Part shown: in pieces, positions 34,357-43,157 of the stretch
How the letters are laid out: each line of letters opens with the position of its first letter
Numbering within the stretch: the first letter of the stretch is position 1
DNA from: Lachnospiraceae bacterium
GTDB taxonomy: Bacteria > Bacillota > Clostridia > Lachnospirales > Lachnospiraceae
DNA: 64,000 nucleotides
NCBI GenBank assembly: GCA_014804675.1
Contig: JAAUZH010000011.1
Location: 89,194-153,193, forward strand
Direction of reading: 5' to 3'
The notes under the pieces: generated by a model
Told to the model about the DNA's origin: nothing
The model's database searches: none
What the model saw: the letters and a program-made list of their open reading frames with translations, nothing else
Program-made: the position numbers and the translations under genes

Positions 34357-35829
34357 TTACAAACGATAATAAAGCTTTGTAATGTCATATATCTCTTCTG
34401 CCAGTTCTTCCGTAAACTGACCGTCTAACAAACGCCACTTCCAATTATTCCCTAAAGTAGAGGGTATATTGATTCTTGCCTCAGACCCTAATCCTAAATA
34501 ATCCTGCATTGGAATAATTGCAGTATCAGCCACACTTGCCATACAAGCTCTTACGAATGCTTTATAGATATCCTTATTGGAGCGAATATTTAAATATTTT
34601 TTTGCAAATGCCTTATCACTTTTTGCAAAAGTTGACCACCAGCCCATAATTGTGTCATTATCATGAGTTCCGGTATATACTACACAGTTCTTATCATAAT
34701 TATGAGGTAAATAATCGCTTTCCTCTTTGGAATCAAAAGCAAACTGCATAATTTTCATTCCCGGATATCCGGTCTTCTTTACCAGCTTAATAACTGTTTC
34801 TGTCAAGAATCCAAGATCCTCTGCAATGACATCCTTTTGTCCCAGCTTTTCCTTAATCACTTTAAACAAATCATAGCCAGGTCCCTTTTCCCATTGGCCA
34901 AACTCTGCTGTTTCATCACCGTAAGGAATAGCATAATACTCATCAAACCCCCTAAAGTGATCGATGCGCACTACATCATATAACTGATAACAGTAAGCCA
35001 TGCGCTTTACCCACCATTCATAACCGGTTTCCTTATGATAGGCCCATTTATAAAGTGGATTGCCCCATAACTGCCCTGTTTTGGAAAAAGCATCCGGCGG
35101 ACAGCCTGCTACTGCAATCGGTGTAAGCGTCTCATCAAACTGGAACAGCTGTGGATTCGCCCATGTATCAGAGCTGTCAAATGCCACATAAATAGGAATA
35201 TCTCCAATAATTTCAATCCCTTTTTCATTAGCATATTCTTTCAGCGCAGTCCACTGCTTCATGAAATAGTACTGTTGGAATTTGTAGAAATCAACCTCAT
35301 CCTTATACTTTTCTCCATAAGCCTTCAGAGCATACTTCTGACGTGTCTTGATATCTTCATCCCACTCATTGTAGCCGGCACCGCCAAAAGAATTCTTAAC
35401 TGCCATAAACAAGGCATAATCTTCCAGCCAATAGCTGTTTTCCTTAACAAAATTATTATAGAGAGTATTGCTTAAGTCAAACCTGGAAAATGCCTTTCTC
35501 AATACTTCAAATCTGGCATTATAGATTTTTTCATAATCCACATAAGCTGCATTGTCACCAAAATCATATTTATCACATTCCTTTTTGGTTAATAAGCCTT
35601 CCTGAATCAATTCTTCCAAATCAATGTAATAAGGATTACCAGCAAACGTGGAGAAAGACTGGTACGGAGAATCCCCATACCCAGTCGGCCCCAAGGGCAG
35701 AATCTGCCAATAGCTCTGCCCGCCTTTTTCTAATAAATCAACAAACTCATATGCCTTTGCACCGAAGGTGCCGATTCCGTACTTTGACGGAATACTGGAA
35801 ATTGGTAATAAAACACCGCTCTTTCTCAT
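34357..35829 (-). CDS. malQ: 4-alpha-glucanotransferase (amylomaltase)
   Basis: 490 residues from ATG 35829, five bases after TGGAGG. GH77 features: RIDHFRGFDEYYAIP (nucleophile Asp), IAEDLGFLT (acid/base Glu) and YTGTHDNDTIMGWW. N-terminal GVLLPISSIPSKYGIGTFG is the usual MalQ start. It transfers glucan chains between maltodextrins, freeing glucose and making longer substrates for phosphorylase. It begins 11 bases after the malG-type permease stop. Confidence 0.96.
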   Translation of the reverse strand: MRKSGVLLPISSIPSKYGIGTFGAKAYEFVDLLEKGGQSYWQILPLGPTGYGDSPYQSFSTFAGNPYYIDLEELIQEGLLTKKECDKYDFGDNAAYVDYEKIYNARFEVLRKAFSRFDLSNTLYNNFVKENSYWLEDYALFMAVKNSFGGAGYNEWDEDIKTRQKYALKAYGEKYKDEVDFYKFQQYYFMKQWTALKEYANEKGIEIIGDIPIYVAFDSSDTWANPQLFQFDETLTPIAVAGCPPDAFSKTGQLWGNPLYKWAYHKETGYEWWVKRMAYCYQLYDVVRIDHFRGFDEYYAIPYGDETAEFGQWEKGPGYDLFKVIKEKLGQKDVIAEDLGFLTETVIKLVKKTGYPGMKIMQFAFDSKEESDYLPHNYDKNCVVYTGTHDNDTIMGWWSTFAKSDKAFAKKYLNIRSNKDIYKAFVRACMASVADTAIIPMQDYLGLGSEARINIPSTLGNNWKWRLLDGQFTEELAEEIYDITKLYYRL

Positions 35830-35840
35830 GTTTTCCTCCA

Positions 35841-36698
35841 TTAACCCTTAACAGCTCCGGCAACAACGCCTTCGATGATATATTTCTGACAGGTAAGATA
35901 AAAGATTACGATTGGAACAATTGCCAGAACCAACATAGCCATCATTGCACCCATATCTTTATTACCATTAGATCCTACCAGCATCTGAACTACTACAGGT
36001 ATTGTTTTATAATTTGTAGACAGACCAATTACCAAATATGGCAATAAATAGTCATTCCATACCCACATTGCCTGCAAAATCGCAACAGTGATTGCAGTTG
36101 GCTTTAAAATCGGAAATACGACTCCAAAATAATTTTGAAGAGGGTTGCATCCATCAATCATAGATGCCTCTTCAATTTCCAATGGAATGGATTTTACGAA
36201 ACCACTAAACATAAATACTGACAGACCGGCTCCAAAGCCCAAATACAAAAGGCACATACCAATTGGATTATTTAATCTTAACTTATCTGCCAAGCTGGAC
36301 ATCGTAAACATTACCATCTGGAATGGAACTACCATTGAGAATACAAATACATAATACAAAGCAGTAGATATCTTTGACTGCACTCTGGTAATATAATAAG
36401 CTGTCATGGAAGTAAACAGCACAATCAATCCAACTGAAATAATAGTGATAAAGAATGACCAGCCAATTGCACTTAAGAATCCTGTCTTTGTCAGTCCGGT
36501 AACATAATTAGTAATTCCTACAAAAGCATCCCCGCTTGGAATAGAAAAAGGATCCTTGCTGATAAAAAATTTACCTTTAAAAGAGTTGATGATAATAAAC
36601 AGGATTGGATATAAAAATACGACTACCAATACACATAACAAGCAGAATATTCCCCACTGCCCCATGCTCATTTTTTGCTTTGCTTTTTTACTTCCCAT
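35841..36698 (-). CDS. malG: Maltodextrin ABC transporter permease (MalG-type)
   Basis: 285 residues, six membrane segments, with the EAA loop EEASMIDGCNPLQNYFGVVF coupling to an ATPase. The N-terminal FYPILFIIINSFKG-like start and the C-terminal KYIIEGVVAGAVKG ending are typical of MalG. Its start overlaps the malF-type stop by one base (TAATG). No ATPase gene is present in this cluster. Confidence 0.93.
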   Translation of the reverse strand: MGSKKAKQKMSMGQWGIFCLLCVLVVVFLYPILFIIINSFKGKFFISKDPFSIPSGDAFVGITNYVTGLTKTGFLSAIGWSFFITIISVGLIVLFTSMTAYYITRVQSKISTALYYVFVFSMVVPFQMVMFTMSSLADKLRLNNPIGMCLLYLGFGAGLSVFMFSGFVKSIPLEIEEASMIDGCNPLQNYFGVVFPILKPTAITVAILQAMWVWNDYLLPYLVIGLSTNYKTIPVVVQMLVGSNGNKDMGAMMAMLVLAIVPIVIFYLTCQKYIIEGVVAGAVKG

Positions 36699-37543
36699 TA
36701 TTGCTCTACCTCCCTCTTTCTAGTGAAGACTACTTGCATTAAGCCTACAAGTGCCACAATTACAAAGAATATCAAAGCTTTCGCCTGGCCTACACCTTCA
36801 AATCCAGTTCTGCCATAGAAAGAGTTAACAATATTTAAAGCTACCATTTCTGTCTTGTGACCCGGAGCGCCAGCTGTTAAAGCCAAGTTCTGGTCATAGA
36901 GCTTAAAGCTGTTCGATAAAGTAAGGAAGGTACAAATCGTAATAGAAGGCATTACCATAGGAATTGTAACCTTAAATAATGTCTGTATGCTTGTTGCACC
37001 ATCAATTTTAGCTGCTTCAAGCAAATCTGTCGGTACATTCTGAAGACCTGCAATATAAATAATCATCATGTAACCAATCATCTGCCAGTTCATAAGGAGA
37101 ATCAATCCCCAGTATCCATAAGTCGGACTGGAAATCAAAGTTTTTTCATACTGAAGAAGTATTGCATTTAACATTTGCTGCCATGTATAACCAAGCACGA
37201 TACCGCCAATTAGATTCGGCATAAAAAATACAGTTCTAAATACGTTAGTACCTTTAATCTTCTTTGTCAAAAGAAGAGCTAACGCAAAAGCCAGAACATT
37301 AATAGAAATAATTGCAACTATTACAAATTTTATTGTAAAACCTAAAGCTGCTAAAAACCCACTGGTCGAGTCAAAAACATTTATATAGTTTGAAATCCCA
37401 TTAAACGTTGCATTATCTACTGTGGTGAACTTACAGAAAGACAAATAAACACCCAAAATAAAGGGAATAACAAATGCTAAGCAAAATGCAATTAATGTTG
37501 GTAATGTAAAAATCAAAAAATACTTTTTTAATGTTTTCTGCAT
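36698..37543 (-). CDS. malF: Maltodextrin ABC transporter permease (MalF-type)
   Basis: 281 residues with six membrane segments, short for MalF because it lacks the large periplasmic domain of enterobacteria, as is normal in Firmicutes. The EAA loop is EAAKIDGATSIQTLFKVTIP. Together with the MalG-type protein it forms the translocation pore. It is separated from the binding-protein gene by a hairpin (37590-37614). Confidence 0.93.
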   Translation of the reverse strand: MQKTLKKYFLIFTLPTLIAFCLAFVIPFILGVYLSFCKFTTVDNATFNGISNYINVFDSTSGFLAALGFTIKFVIVAIISINVLAFALALLLTKKIKGTNVFRTVFFMPNLIGGIVLGYTWQQMLNAILLQYEKTLISSPTYGYWGLILLMNWQMIGYMMIIYIAGLQNVPTDLLEAAKIDGATSIQTLFKVTIPMVMPSITICTFLTLSNSFKLYDQNLALTAGAPGHKTEMVALNIVNSFYGRTGFEGVGQAKALIFFVIVALVGLMQVVFTRKREVEQ

Positions 37544-37589
37544 ATGTTCTCTCCTTAAAAAATGATATTTCCCTCATTTTTATAAAAAT

Positions 37590-37614
37590 GGCAAGGGCAG
37601 TTAATACCCTTGCC
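37590..37614 (-). terminator. Intercistronic hairpin between binding protein and permease genes
   Basis: GGCAAGGG and CCCTTGCC form a perfect eight-base stem, followed on the minus strand by ATTTTTAT. Located 72 bases after the lipoprotein stop and 47 before the malF start, it would make binding-protein mRNA more abundant than permease mRNA. Confidence 0.75.
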
Positions 37615-37685
37615 ACTTATTTACACTCATATTTAACACTTATTCACACGGAATCTGTATTAAAACACCCATAAATGAAAGCCGA

Positions 37686-39098
37686 TTATTCAGCAGCTGA
37701 TGCTGCTTTTTCTTCACTCCATCTTGTAATTACTGTATCTACAACTTCATCCCATGTCATAGAGCCGCCAGAATATTGAAGTAAAGCATCACCGATATCT
37801 GTCTTATACTGCTCGCTTGGGAAAGATGTGAATGCCCATGGTACTGCTGTTTTTCCTGATTCCATAGAGGAAAGCATGGAAACTGCCAATGGATCCTGTG
37901 GCTTTTCATCATCAGCAAATGTTGTAAATGGAGCTGTATTTCCTAATGAATTAACCATGTAATCTTTACCTGCATCAGAACTGATCATCCAGCTGATAAA
38001 GTCTTTTGTAGCCTGAATATCAGCATCAGAAGCCTGTGAGTTGATTGCCCAGAAGTTTTCTGTACCAATTGCCAGACCATTGTTTTCTTCACCGTCAACG
38101 CCGCAGTAAATTGGTAAGAACTTAACATCTTCTTCTTTTACTACGTTTCCTTCAGTATCAGAAATCTGTGTCCAAGCCCAGTTACCATTCTGTACCATAG
38201 CAACCTGACCTAAAGCGAACTCAGCCATAGAGTCTGTAACAGACTTATTACCTAATAATGCAGGAGCTACACAGGAATTGTTGATGTATAAATCAAAAAT
38301 ATCCTTGAAGTTGTCTCCGTATGAGAAAGTAATTTCATCTAAATCAGTAACACCAGCATCCGCAAATTCAAAGTTGATTGGATAGTTTAACAAGTGTGTC
38401 TGCCATCTCCAGTCTTCACCTGGAAGTAAGGAAGTGGAAGCAAATACACCTTCAATACCTAAATCATCTTTTTTAGCTGTCATATCTTCAACAACTTCTT
38501 TTAATTTAGCGAAGTTATTGATTTCATCCATAGAAGTTGCTACTGCACCATCTAATGCAAAGTAAGCCTGCATGATTGCATCATTGTAAATGATACCATA
38601 TCCTTCAATTGTGTAAGGAACTCCATATACACCATCACCGTCTGTTACAGCCAGACTCTTGTCGGATAATGCATCATAAACATCTGTGTCTGATAAATCC
38701 AAGCAGTAATCCTTCCAAGACTGATAACCTACAGGTCCATTGATCTGGAATAAAGTAGGAGCGTCTGTCTTAGCGATTTCTGATTTCAATGTTGTTTCAT
38801 ATTCACCGGAAGCTGCTGTAACTACTTTTACCTCTACACCTGTCTCTGCAGTATATGCTGCTGCAATTTCCTGCCACTGATCGTCAACTTCTGGTTTGAA
38901 GTTTAAGTAGTAAACCTTTCCGCCTTCTGCACTTGCAGAGCCGCCTTCATCTGCTGCACCGTCATCTGACTCTTGTGTATCTGATGTTGCGCCTGCATCA
39001 CTGCTGCCTGAGGAACTGCTGCCATTGTCGCCACATCCAACCAGCATAGTTGCAATCATTGATACACAAAGTAAAGCACTAATAAGTTTCTTTTTCAT
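37686..39098 (-). CDS. Maltodextrin-binding lipoprotein
   Basis: 470 residues from ATG 39098, which has GGAGAGG upstream. Signal peptide MKKKLISALLCVSMIATMLVGC ends at a lipobox cysteine (about 22), then a Ser/Gly/Asp-rich linker. The mature part has the family 1 solute-binding plan: VYYLNFKPEVDDQWQEIA, TLFQINGPVGYQSW, VPYTIEGYGIIYND, FALGQVAMVQNGNWAWTQI. It delivers oligosaccharides, most likely maltodextrins given malQ and the permeases. First gene of the operon, under the operator-overlapped promoter. Confidence 0.92.
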   Translation of the reverse strand: MKKKLISALLCVSMIATMLVGCGDNGSSSSGSSDAGATSDTQESDDGAADEGGSASAEGGKVYYLNFKPEVDDQWQEIAAAYTAETGVEVKVVTAASGEYETTLKSEIAKTDAPTLFQINGPVGYQSWKDYCLDLSDTDVYDALSDKSLAVTDGDGVYGVPYTIEGYGIIYNDAIMQAYFALDGAVATSMDEINNFAKLKEVVEDMTAKKDDLGIEGVFASTSLLPGEDWRWQTHLLNYPINFEFADAGVTDLDEITFSYGDNFKDIFDLYINNSCVAPALLGNKSVTDSMAEFALGQVAMVQNGNWAWTQISDTEGNVVKEEDVKFLPIYCGVDGEENNGLAIGTENFWAINSQASDADIQATKDFISWMISSDAGKDYMVNSLGNTAPFTTFADDEKPQDPLAVSMLSSMESGKTAVPWAFTSFPSEQYKTDIGDALLQYSGGSMTWDEVVDTVITRWSEEKAASAAE

Positions 39099-39208
39099 AA
39101 CTTCTTTACCTCTCCTTTTCTTTGTTGTTCTACATTTTCTATAAAGAGAAACCATACTCCCAATTCGGGGCTCTCATAAATAGAAGCGGAAATGTAGATT
39201 ATCATTCC

Positions 39209-39232
39209 GATACCGTTTCCGGTAACGTTTCC
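39209..39232 (-). promoter_or_regulatory. Tandem LacI-type operators at the maltodextrin promoter
   Basis: Two adjacent 12-base units on the plus strand, GATACCGTTTCC (39209-39220) and GGTAACGTTTCC (39221-39232). The second is nearly palindromic around ACGT, as LacI/CcpA sites are. They begin just downstream of the -10, where binding would block initiation. Confidence 0.75.
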
Positions 39233-39244
39233 GCTCATATGGAT

Positions 39245-39273
39245 AATATAGCACAGGGTCATCCTATTTGCAA
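39245..39273 (-). promoter_or_regulatory. Promoter of the maltodextrin operon
   Basis: TTGCAA (39273-39268), 17-base spacer, TATATT (39250-39245), with transcription expected near 39238, about 140 bases before the lipoprotein start. Confidence 0.7.
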
Positions 39274-39415
39274 CCTATTTTTTGCAAATTTGCTTTTCTT
39301 GCTAAATTTTTATTTAAAAATTTGTGCATTTTCACAGTTAATATTTACATATTTCAAATTTTATGTAAATTCATCCCGCATTTTGTATAAAAATATAACC
39401 ATGTAAAATGAAGCA

Positions 39416-39442
39416 GGCGCTGTGGAATCGATCCCCAGCGCC
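39416..39442 (-). terminator. Terminator after glycogen phosphorylase
   Basis: GGCGCTG and CAGCGCC pair around a 13-base loop with additional GG/CC pairs, 17 bases past the glgP stop; a modest T-rich tail follows (TTCATTTTAC). This, the promoter and operators fill the 360-base gap 39099-39458. Confidence 0.65.
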
Positions 39443-39458
39443 CATTCAGGCAAAACTC

Positions 39459-41729
39459 TTATTTCAGTTTCCAGATATCTCTGTTATATTCAGCAATTGT
39501 CCTGTCTGATGAGAAGAAGCCTGCTTTTGCAATATTGGTAAGCATCATCTTTTTCCACTTCTGCTTATCTTCATAATCTGCAAACATTCTGTCCTTCGTT
39601 GCAATGTAATCCTTTAAGTCAAGAAGCGTCATGAACCAGTCTTTATTTAACAGTTCATTATACAGTCTCTCTAAATTCTCTTTGCTTCCTACCTTCATCA
39701 CTTCATCGCTTACGATAAAGTCAACAGCCTCTTTGATTACAGGGTCTTTTTCATAGAAGCTTCTGGAAACATAATCCGCTTTTGCATAATGTTCGATAAC
39801 CTGCTCGGACTTTTCACCAAAGATATAAATATTATCGTCTCCTACCAGCTCATGAATCTCAACGTTAGCGCCATCGGAAGTACCGATTGTAACCGCACCG
39901 TTTAACATAAATTTCATGTTACCTGTTCCAGATGCTTCCTTGGAAGCCAGGGAAATCTGCTCAGAAACGTTACATGCCGGAATCAGTTTTTCCGCATAGC
40001 TTACATTGTAATTTTCTACCATGAGTACTGTCATATATGGGCTTACATCCGGATCGTTCTTTACGATTTCCTGTAAGCACAATAATAAATGGATAATGTC
40101 CTGTGCAATAATATATGCCGGAGCAGCCTTTGCACCAAATATAAAGGTAAGCGGTGTGGCGGGCTTCTTTCCTGCTTTAATCTCCAGATATTTGTGAATG
40201 ATGTAAAGGGCATTCATCTGCTGGCGTTTGTACTCATGAAGTCTCTTTACCTGAATATCAAAGATGGAATCCGGATTTAAAGTAATGCCTTCTGCTTCTT
40301 TTACATAATCTACCAGTTCCTGTTTCTTGATATTCTTAATGTTCATCAGTTCATCCAAAACGCCCTGGTCATTGATCTTTTCTAATAACTTTTCTAACTC
40401 ATCCGCATTTTTCTTATAACCGTCACCAATTGTTTCTGATAAGAAATTAGCAAGGGGCTTATTACAGGATAATAACCAGCGGCGGAATGTGATACCATTT
40501 GTCTTATTATTGAATTTTTCCGGATAAATCTTGTAAAAGCTGTTTAATTCGGAGTCTTTCAATATTTCTGTGTGGATAGCGGCAACACCGTTTACGGAGA
40601 AACCATAGTGGATGTCGATATGTGCCATATGCACTCTTCCATCCTTGTCAATGATCTGTACTGCCGGATCGTCATATTTTGCCGCAACTCTCTTATCCAA
40701 TTCCTTAATGATTGGAACTAACTGTGGAACTACCTTTTCCAAATAGCTTAATGGCCATTTTTCCAAAGCTTCTGCAAGGATAGTATGGTTTGTATAAGCA
40801 CAGGTCTTGCTCACTACTTCAATAGCTTCATCCATAGTAAATGCTTTCTCATCCACTAAGATACGGATCAATTCCGGAATTACCATGGTTGGATGAGTAT
40901 CATTGATCTGAATCACCGCATGGTCATACATTTTGCGAAGGTCATACTTCTTTTCCTTCATTTCCTTTAAAATCAGCTGTGCACCGCTGCTTACCATAAA
41001 GTACTGCTGGTAAATACGAAGCAGGTTGCCTGCCTCATCGGAATCATCCGGATATAAGAACAGGGTCAGGTTCTTTTCAATTGCTTCTTTATCAAAGCTG
41101 ATGCCTTCTCCTACAATGCTTTCGTCAAGAGACTCAATATCAAACAGTCTTAATTTATTTATACCGTTTTCATATCCTACTACATCAATATCATACAATC
41201 TGGATTTAACAGTTCTGTCTCCGAATTTTACATCAAAGGTTACATCCGTCTTATTTAACCATGATTTATCTTCAATCCAATCATTCTTTACTGCTTTCTG
41301 CTTTCTGTCCTCAAACACCTGTTTGAATAATCCGAAATGATAGTTTAATCCAATACCATCGCCCGGCAGACCTAATGTTGCAATGGAATCAATGAAACAT
41401 GCTGCAAGCCTTCCAAGACCACCGTTTCCTAAAGATGGTTCCGGCTCGATTTCTTCAATCCTGGATAATTCTTTTCCATTTGCCTTTAAGATTTCATCCA
41501 GCTTCTCATATACTCCTAAATTAATCAGGTTGTTGGATAATAACTTACCAATTAAGAATTCAGCTGAAATATAATAAATTTTCTTATCACCGCTGATGGG
41601 TGCAGTTGCCTCCATAAGACCCTTGGATAATTGAAGCACCGCATAATAAATTTCACTGTCGCTGCAGTCTTTAATAGCCTTTCCGTACATATCCTTTGTC
41701 AGGTCCTGTAACTGTTGTTCCAAATTCAT
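39459..41729 (-). CDS. glgP: Glycogen/maltodextrin phosphorylase
   Basis: 756 residues from ATG 41729, which follows GGGAGG; the in-frame start at 41768 lies upstream of that site. It releases glucose-1-phosphate from alpha-1,4-glucans. PLP lysine is in [15 protein letters not shown] (about 600), with [25 protein letters not shown] and DFNVKR-like [13 protein letters not shown]. It lacks the N-terminal regulatory extension of animal enzymes. It lies downstream of a promoter with three operator-like palindromes and near PPi-type phosphofructokinase. Confidence 0.96.
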   Translation of the reverse strand: MNLEQQLQDLTKDMYGKAIKDCSDSEIYYAVLQLSKGLMEATAPISGDKKIYYISAEFLIGKLLSNNLINLGVYEKLDEILKANGKELSRIEEIEPEPSLGNGGLGRLAACFIDSIATLGLPGDGIGLNYHFGLFKQVFEDRKQKAVKNDWIEDKSWLNKTDVTFDVKFGDRTVKSRLYDIDVVGYENGINKLRLFDIESLDESIVGEGISFDKEAIEKNLTLFLYPDDSDEAGNLLRIYQQYFMVSSGAQLILKEMKEKKYDLRKMYDHAVIQINDTHPTMVIPELIRILVDEKAFTMDEAIEVVSKTCAYTNHTILAEALEKWPLSYLEKVVPQLVPIIKELDKRVAAKYDDPAVQIIDKDGRVHMAHIDIHYGFSVNGVAAIHTEILKDSELNSFYKIYPEKFNNKTNGITFRRWLLSCNKPLANFLSETIGDGYKKNADELEKLLEKINDQGVLDELMNIKNIKKQELVDYVKEAEGITLNPDSIFDIQVKRLHEYKRQQMNALYIIHKYLEIKAGKKPATPLTFIFGAKAAPAYIIAQDIIHLLLCLQEIVKNDPDVSPYMTVLMVENYNVSYAEKLIPACNVSEQISLASKEASGTGNMKFMLNGAVTIGTSDGANVEIHELVGDDNIYIFGEKSEQVIEHYAKADYVSRSFYEKDPVIKEAVDFIVSDEVMKVGSKENLERLYNELLNKDWFMTLLDLKDYIATKDRMFADYEDKQKWKKMMLTNIAKAGFFSSDRTIAEYNRDIWKLK

Positions 41730-41888
41730 TTGTAATACCTCCCTTTGCATTTTTAGCTGTAAACTCATTCTATTACCTCCTTAGCTAAACTTAAGCTTAA
41801 CTAGTTCGTACGATTCTGTACTGTTTTTGTTATTTGCTCCAGTTCTAATTCCTTTATTCTCCTCATATGTTATGTAAAATACATTTAT

Positions 41889-41972
41889 GTGGAAACACGT
41901 TCCACATATCTTTCGGAAAACGTTTTCTCATTTTCCATTTACTACTTTAACATAGGAAAACGTTTTCTGCAA
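41889..41972 (-). promoter_or_regulatory. glgP promoter with three LacI/CcpA-like palindromes
   Basis: Promoter: TTGCAG (41972-41967), 17-base spacer, TAAAGT (41949-41944). Identical perfect palindromes GAAAACGTTTTC occur at 41956-41967, inside the spacer, and at 41916-41927, 40 bases (about four helical turns) away. A third near-palindrome, GTGGAAACACGTTCCAC, is at 41889-41905. The arrangement suggests repression by a LacI-family protein, possibly with looping. Confidence 0.75.
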
Positions 41973-42068
41973 GCTTTTTTTTCAAAAAAATCAACCAAAT
42001 ATTTTTCAACTTTTTAGTGAGTTTTCACATCTTTCTCTATTTTATACTTAAAAGCAAAAACTTTTCCT

Positions 42069-43058
42069 CTAACAGATAATATCCTCGTACTTCATGCGTG
42101 CCAGACTGTAATCCAGCTTGATATTTCTTCCTTTTTCACCATCCATAAGGTTATTCAGCTCTTTTACAGCTTCCGCCGATATCCGGTAAAAATCCTGCTT
42201 TACCGTATTCATCTGTTTTCCTACATACCCCATCAATGCGATTCCGTCAAAACCACATACCGGACGAAAGATATCCATCTCCGTAAGTGCCTTCATCGCT
42301 CCAATTGCCATCAGATCCGATGCGCAGGCTACCATATCTTTGTTCTTTGCATATTTAAAAGTAATCTGCCTTGCTTTCAGCTCACTGAATTCTCCCTGTC
42401 TGATCATCAGCTTCAATTGGAATTCTTCTGCCAGCTTTTTAATTCCTTTTAAACGTTCCTCTGTCACGTATCCGTCGCTCCTGCCTGCAATATACAGGAT
42501 GCTTTTGCAATTTATATTTTCTGTTGTTTTTTTCGCCACATCATACTGGGCCTTTTCATTGTCAATCCAGACTGATGAAGTATTCTCATTATATACCGGT
42601 GCATCAATTACCACTATCTTAAATTCCTTCGAGTCAATCAGGCCGTGAAGCTGCTTGCTTTCTTTATTCAGGCCGCATATGATAATGCCCGATATGCTTT
42701 GGGATTTAAAATATCTTATAATCTCTTCCACACTCTTATCCTGCAGCATGGAAAAGAAGACAGTGATAATATCCAGATTCATCCGCATAGCCTGATTAAT
42801 GGCACCGGACAAATACTGCATATTGATTTCGTCAACAGCCTGGGTCCGGGGATTCAAATTGATCAAAATCACCACCCGCCCAGCTTTTTTACTGGAAAGA
42901 GCTGCCGCTACCGCATTGGGTACAAATCCCAGTTCCGCAATGGCTTTATTTACTTTTTCCTGTGTATCCCTGCTGACATTGGGATAATGATTCAATACCT
43001 TTGATACTGTGGAAATGGCCACTCCCGCATGCCTTGCTACATCCTTAATCGATACCAT
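42069..43058 (-). CDS. LacI-family transcriptional regulator
   Basis: 329 residues. Helix-turn-helix: SIKDVARHAGVAISTVSKVLN, hinge GFVPNAVAAALSS. Effector domain of the periplasmic-binding type (VILINLNPRTQ, SISGIIICGLNKE, CASDLMAIGAMKAL, CGFDGIALMGYVGKQMNTV). Its gene lies directly upstream of the glgP promoter with its three palindromes, so control of glgP and itself is a reasonable inference. It is clearly different in sequence from the other LacI protein at 33296-34327. Confidence 0.9.
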   Translation of the reverse strand: MVSIKDVARHAGVAISTVSKVLNHYPNVSRDTQEKVNKAIAELGFVPNAVAAALSSKKAGRVVILINLNPRTQAVDEINMQYLSGAINQAMRMNLDIITVFFSMLQDKSVEEIIRYFKSQSISGIIICGLNKESKQLHGLIDSKEFKIVVIDAPVYNENTSSVWIDNEKAQYDVAKKTTENINCKSILYIAGRSDGYVTEERLKGIKKLAEEFQLKLMIRQGEFSELKARQITFKYAKNKDMVACASDLMAIGAMKALTEMDIFRPVCGFDGIALMGYVGKQMNTVKQDFYRISAEAVKELNNLMDGEKGRNIKLDYSLARMKYEDIIC

Positions 43059-43115
43059 GACAGTCCGCCTTAATGTTCTGTTTCTACATCTTCCTTGCTT
43101 TGAAAATTTTTAGAA

Positions 43116-43150
43116 AAGGAAGAGCCCTCCTTAGGCCAGAGCTCTTCCTT
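43116..43150 (-). terminator. Terminator of the phosphofructokinase gene
   Basis: AAGGAAGAGC and GCTCTTCCTT pair perfectly with a partly paired 15-base interior, followed by TTTTCT on the minus strand, eight bases after the stop at 43158. Confidence 0.88.
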
Positions 43151-43157
43151 CTTTTCT

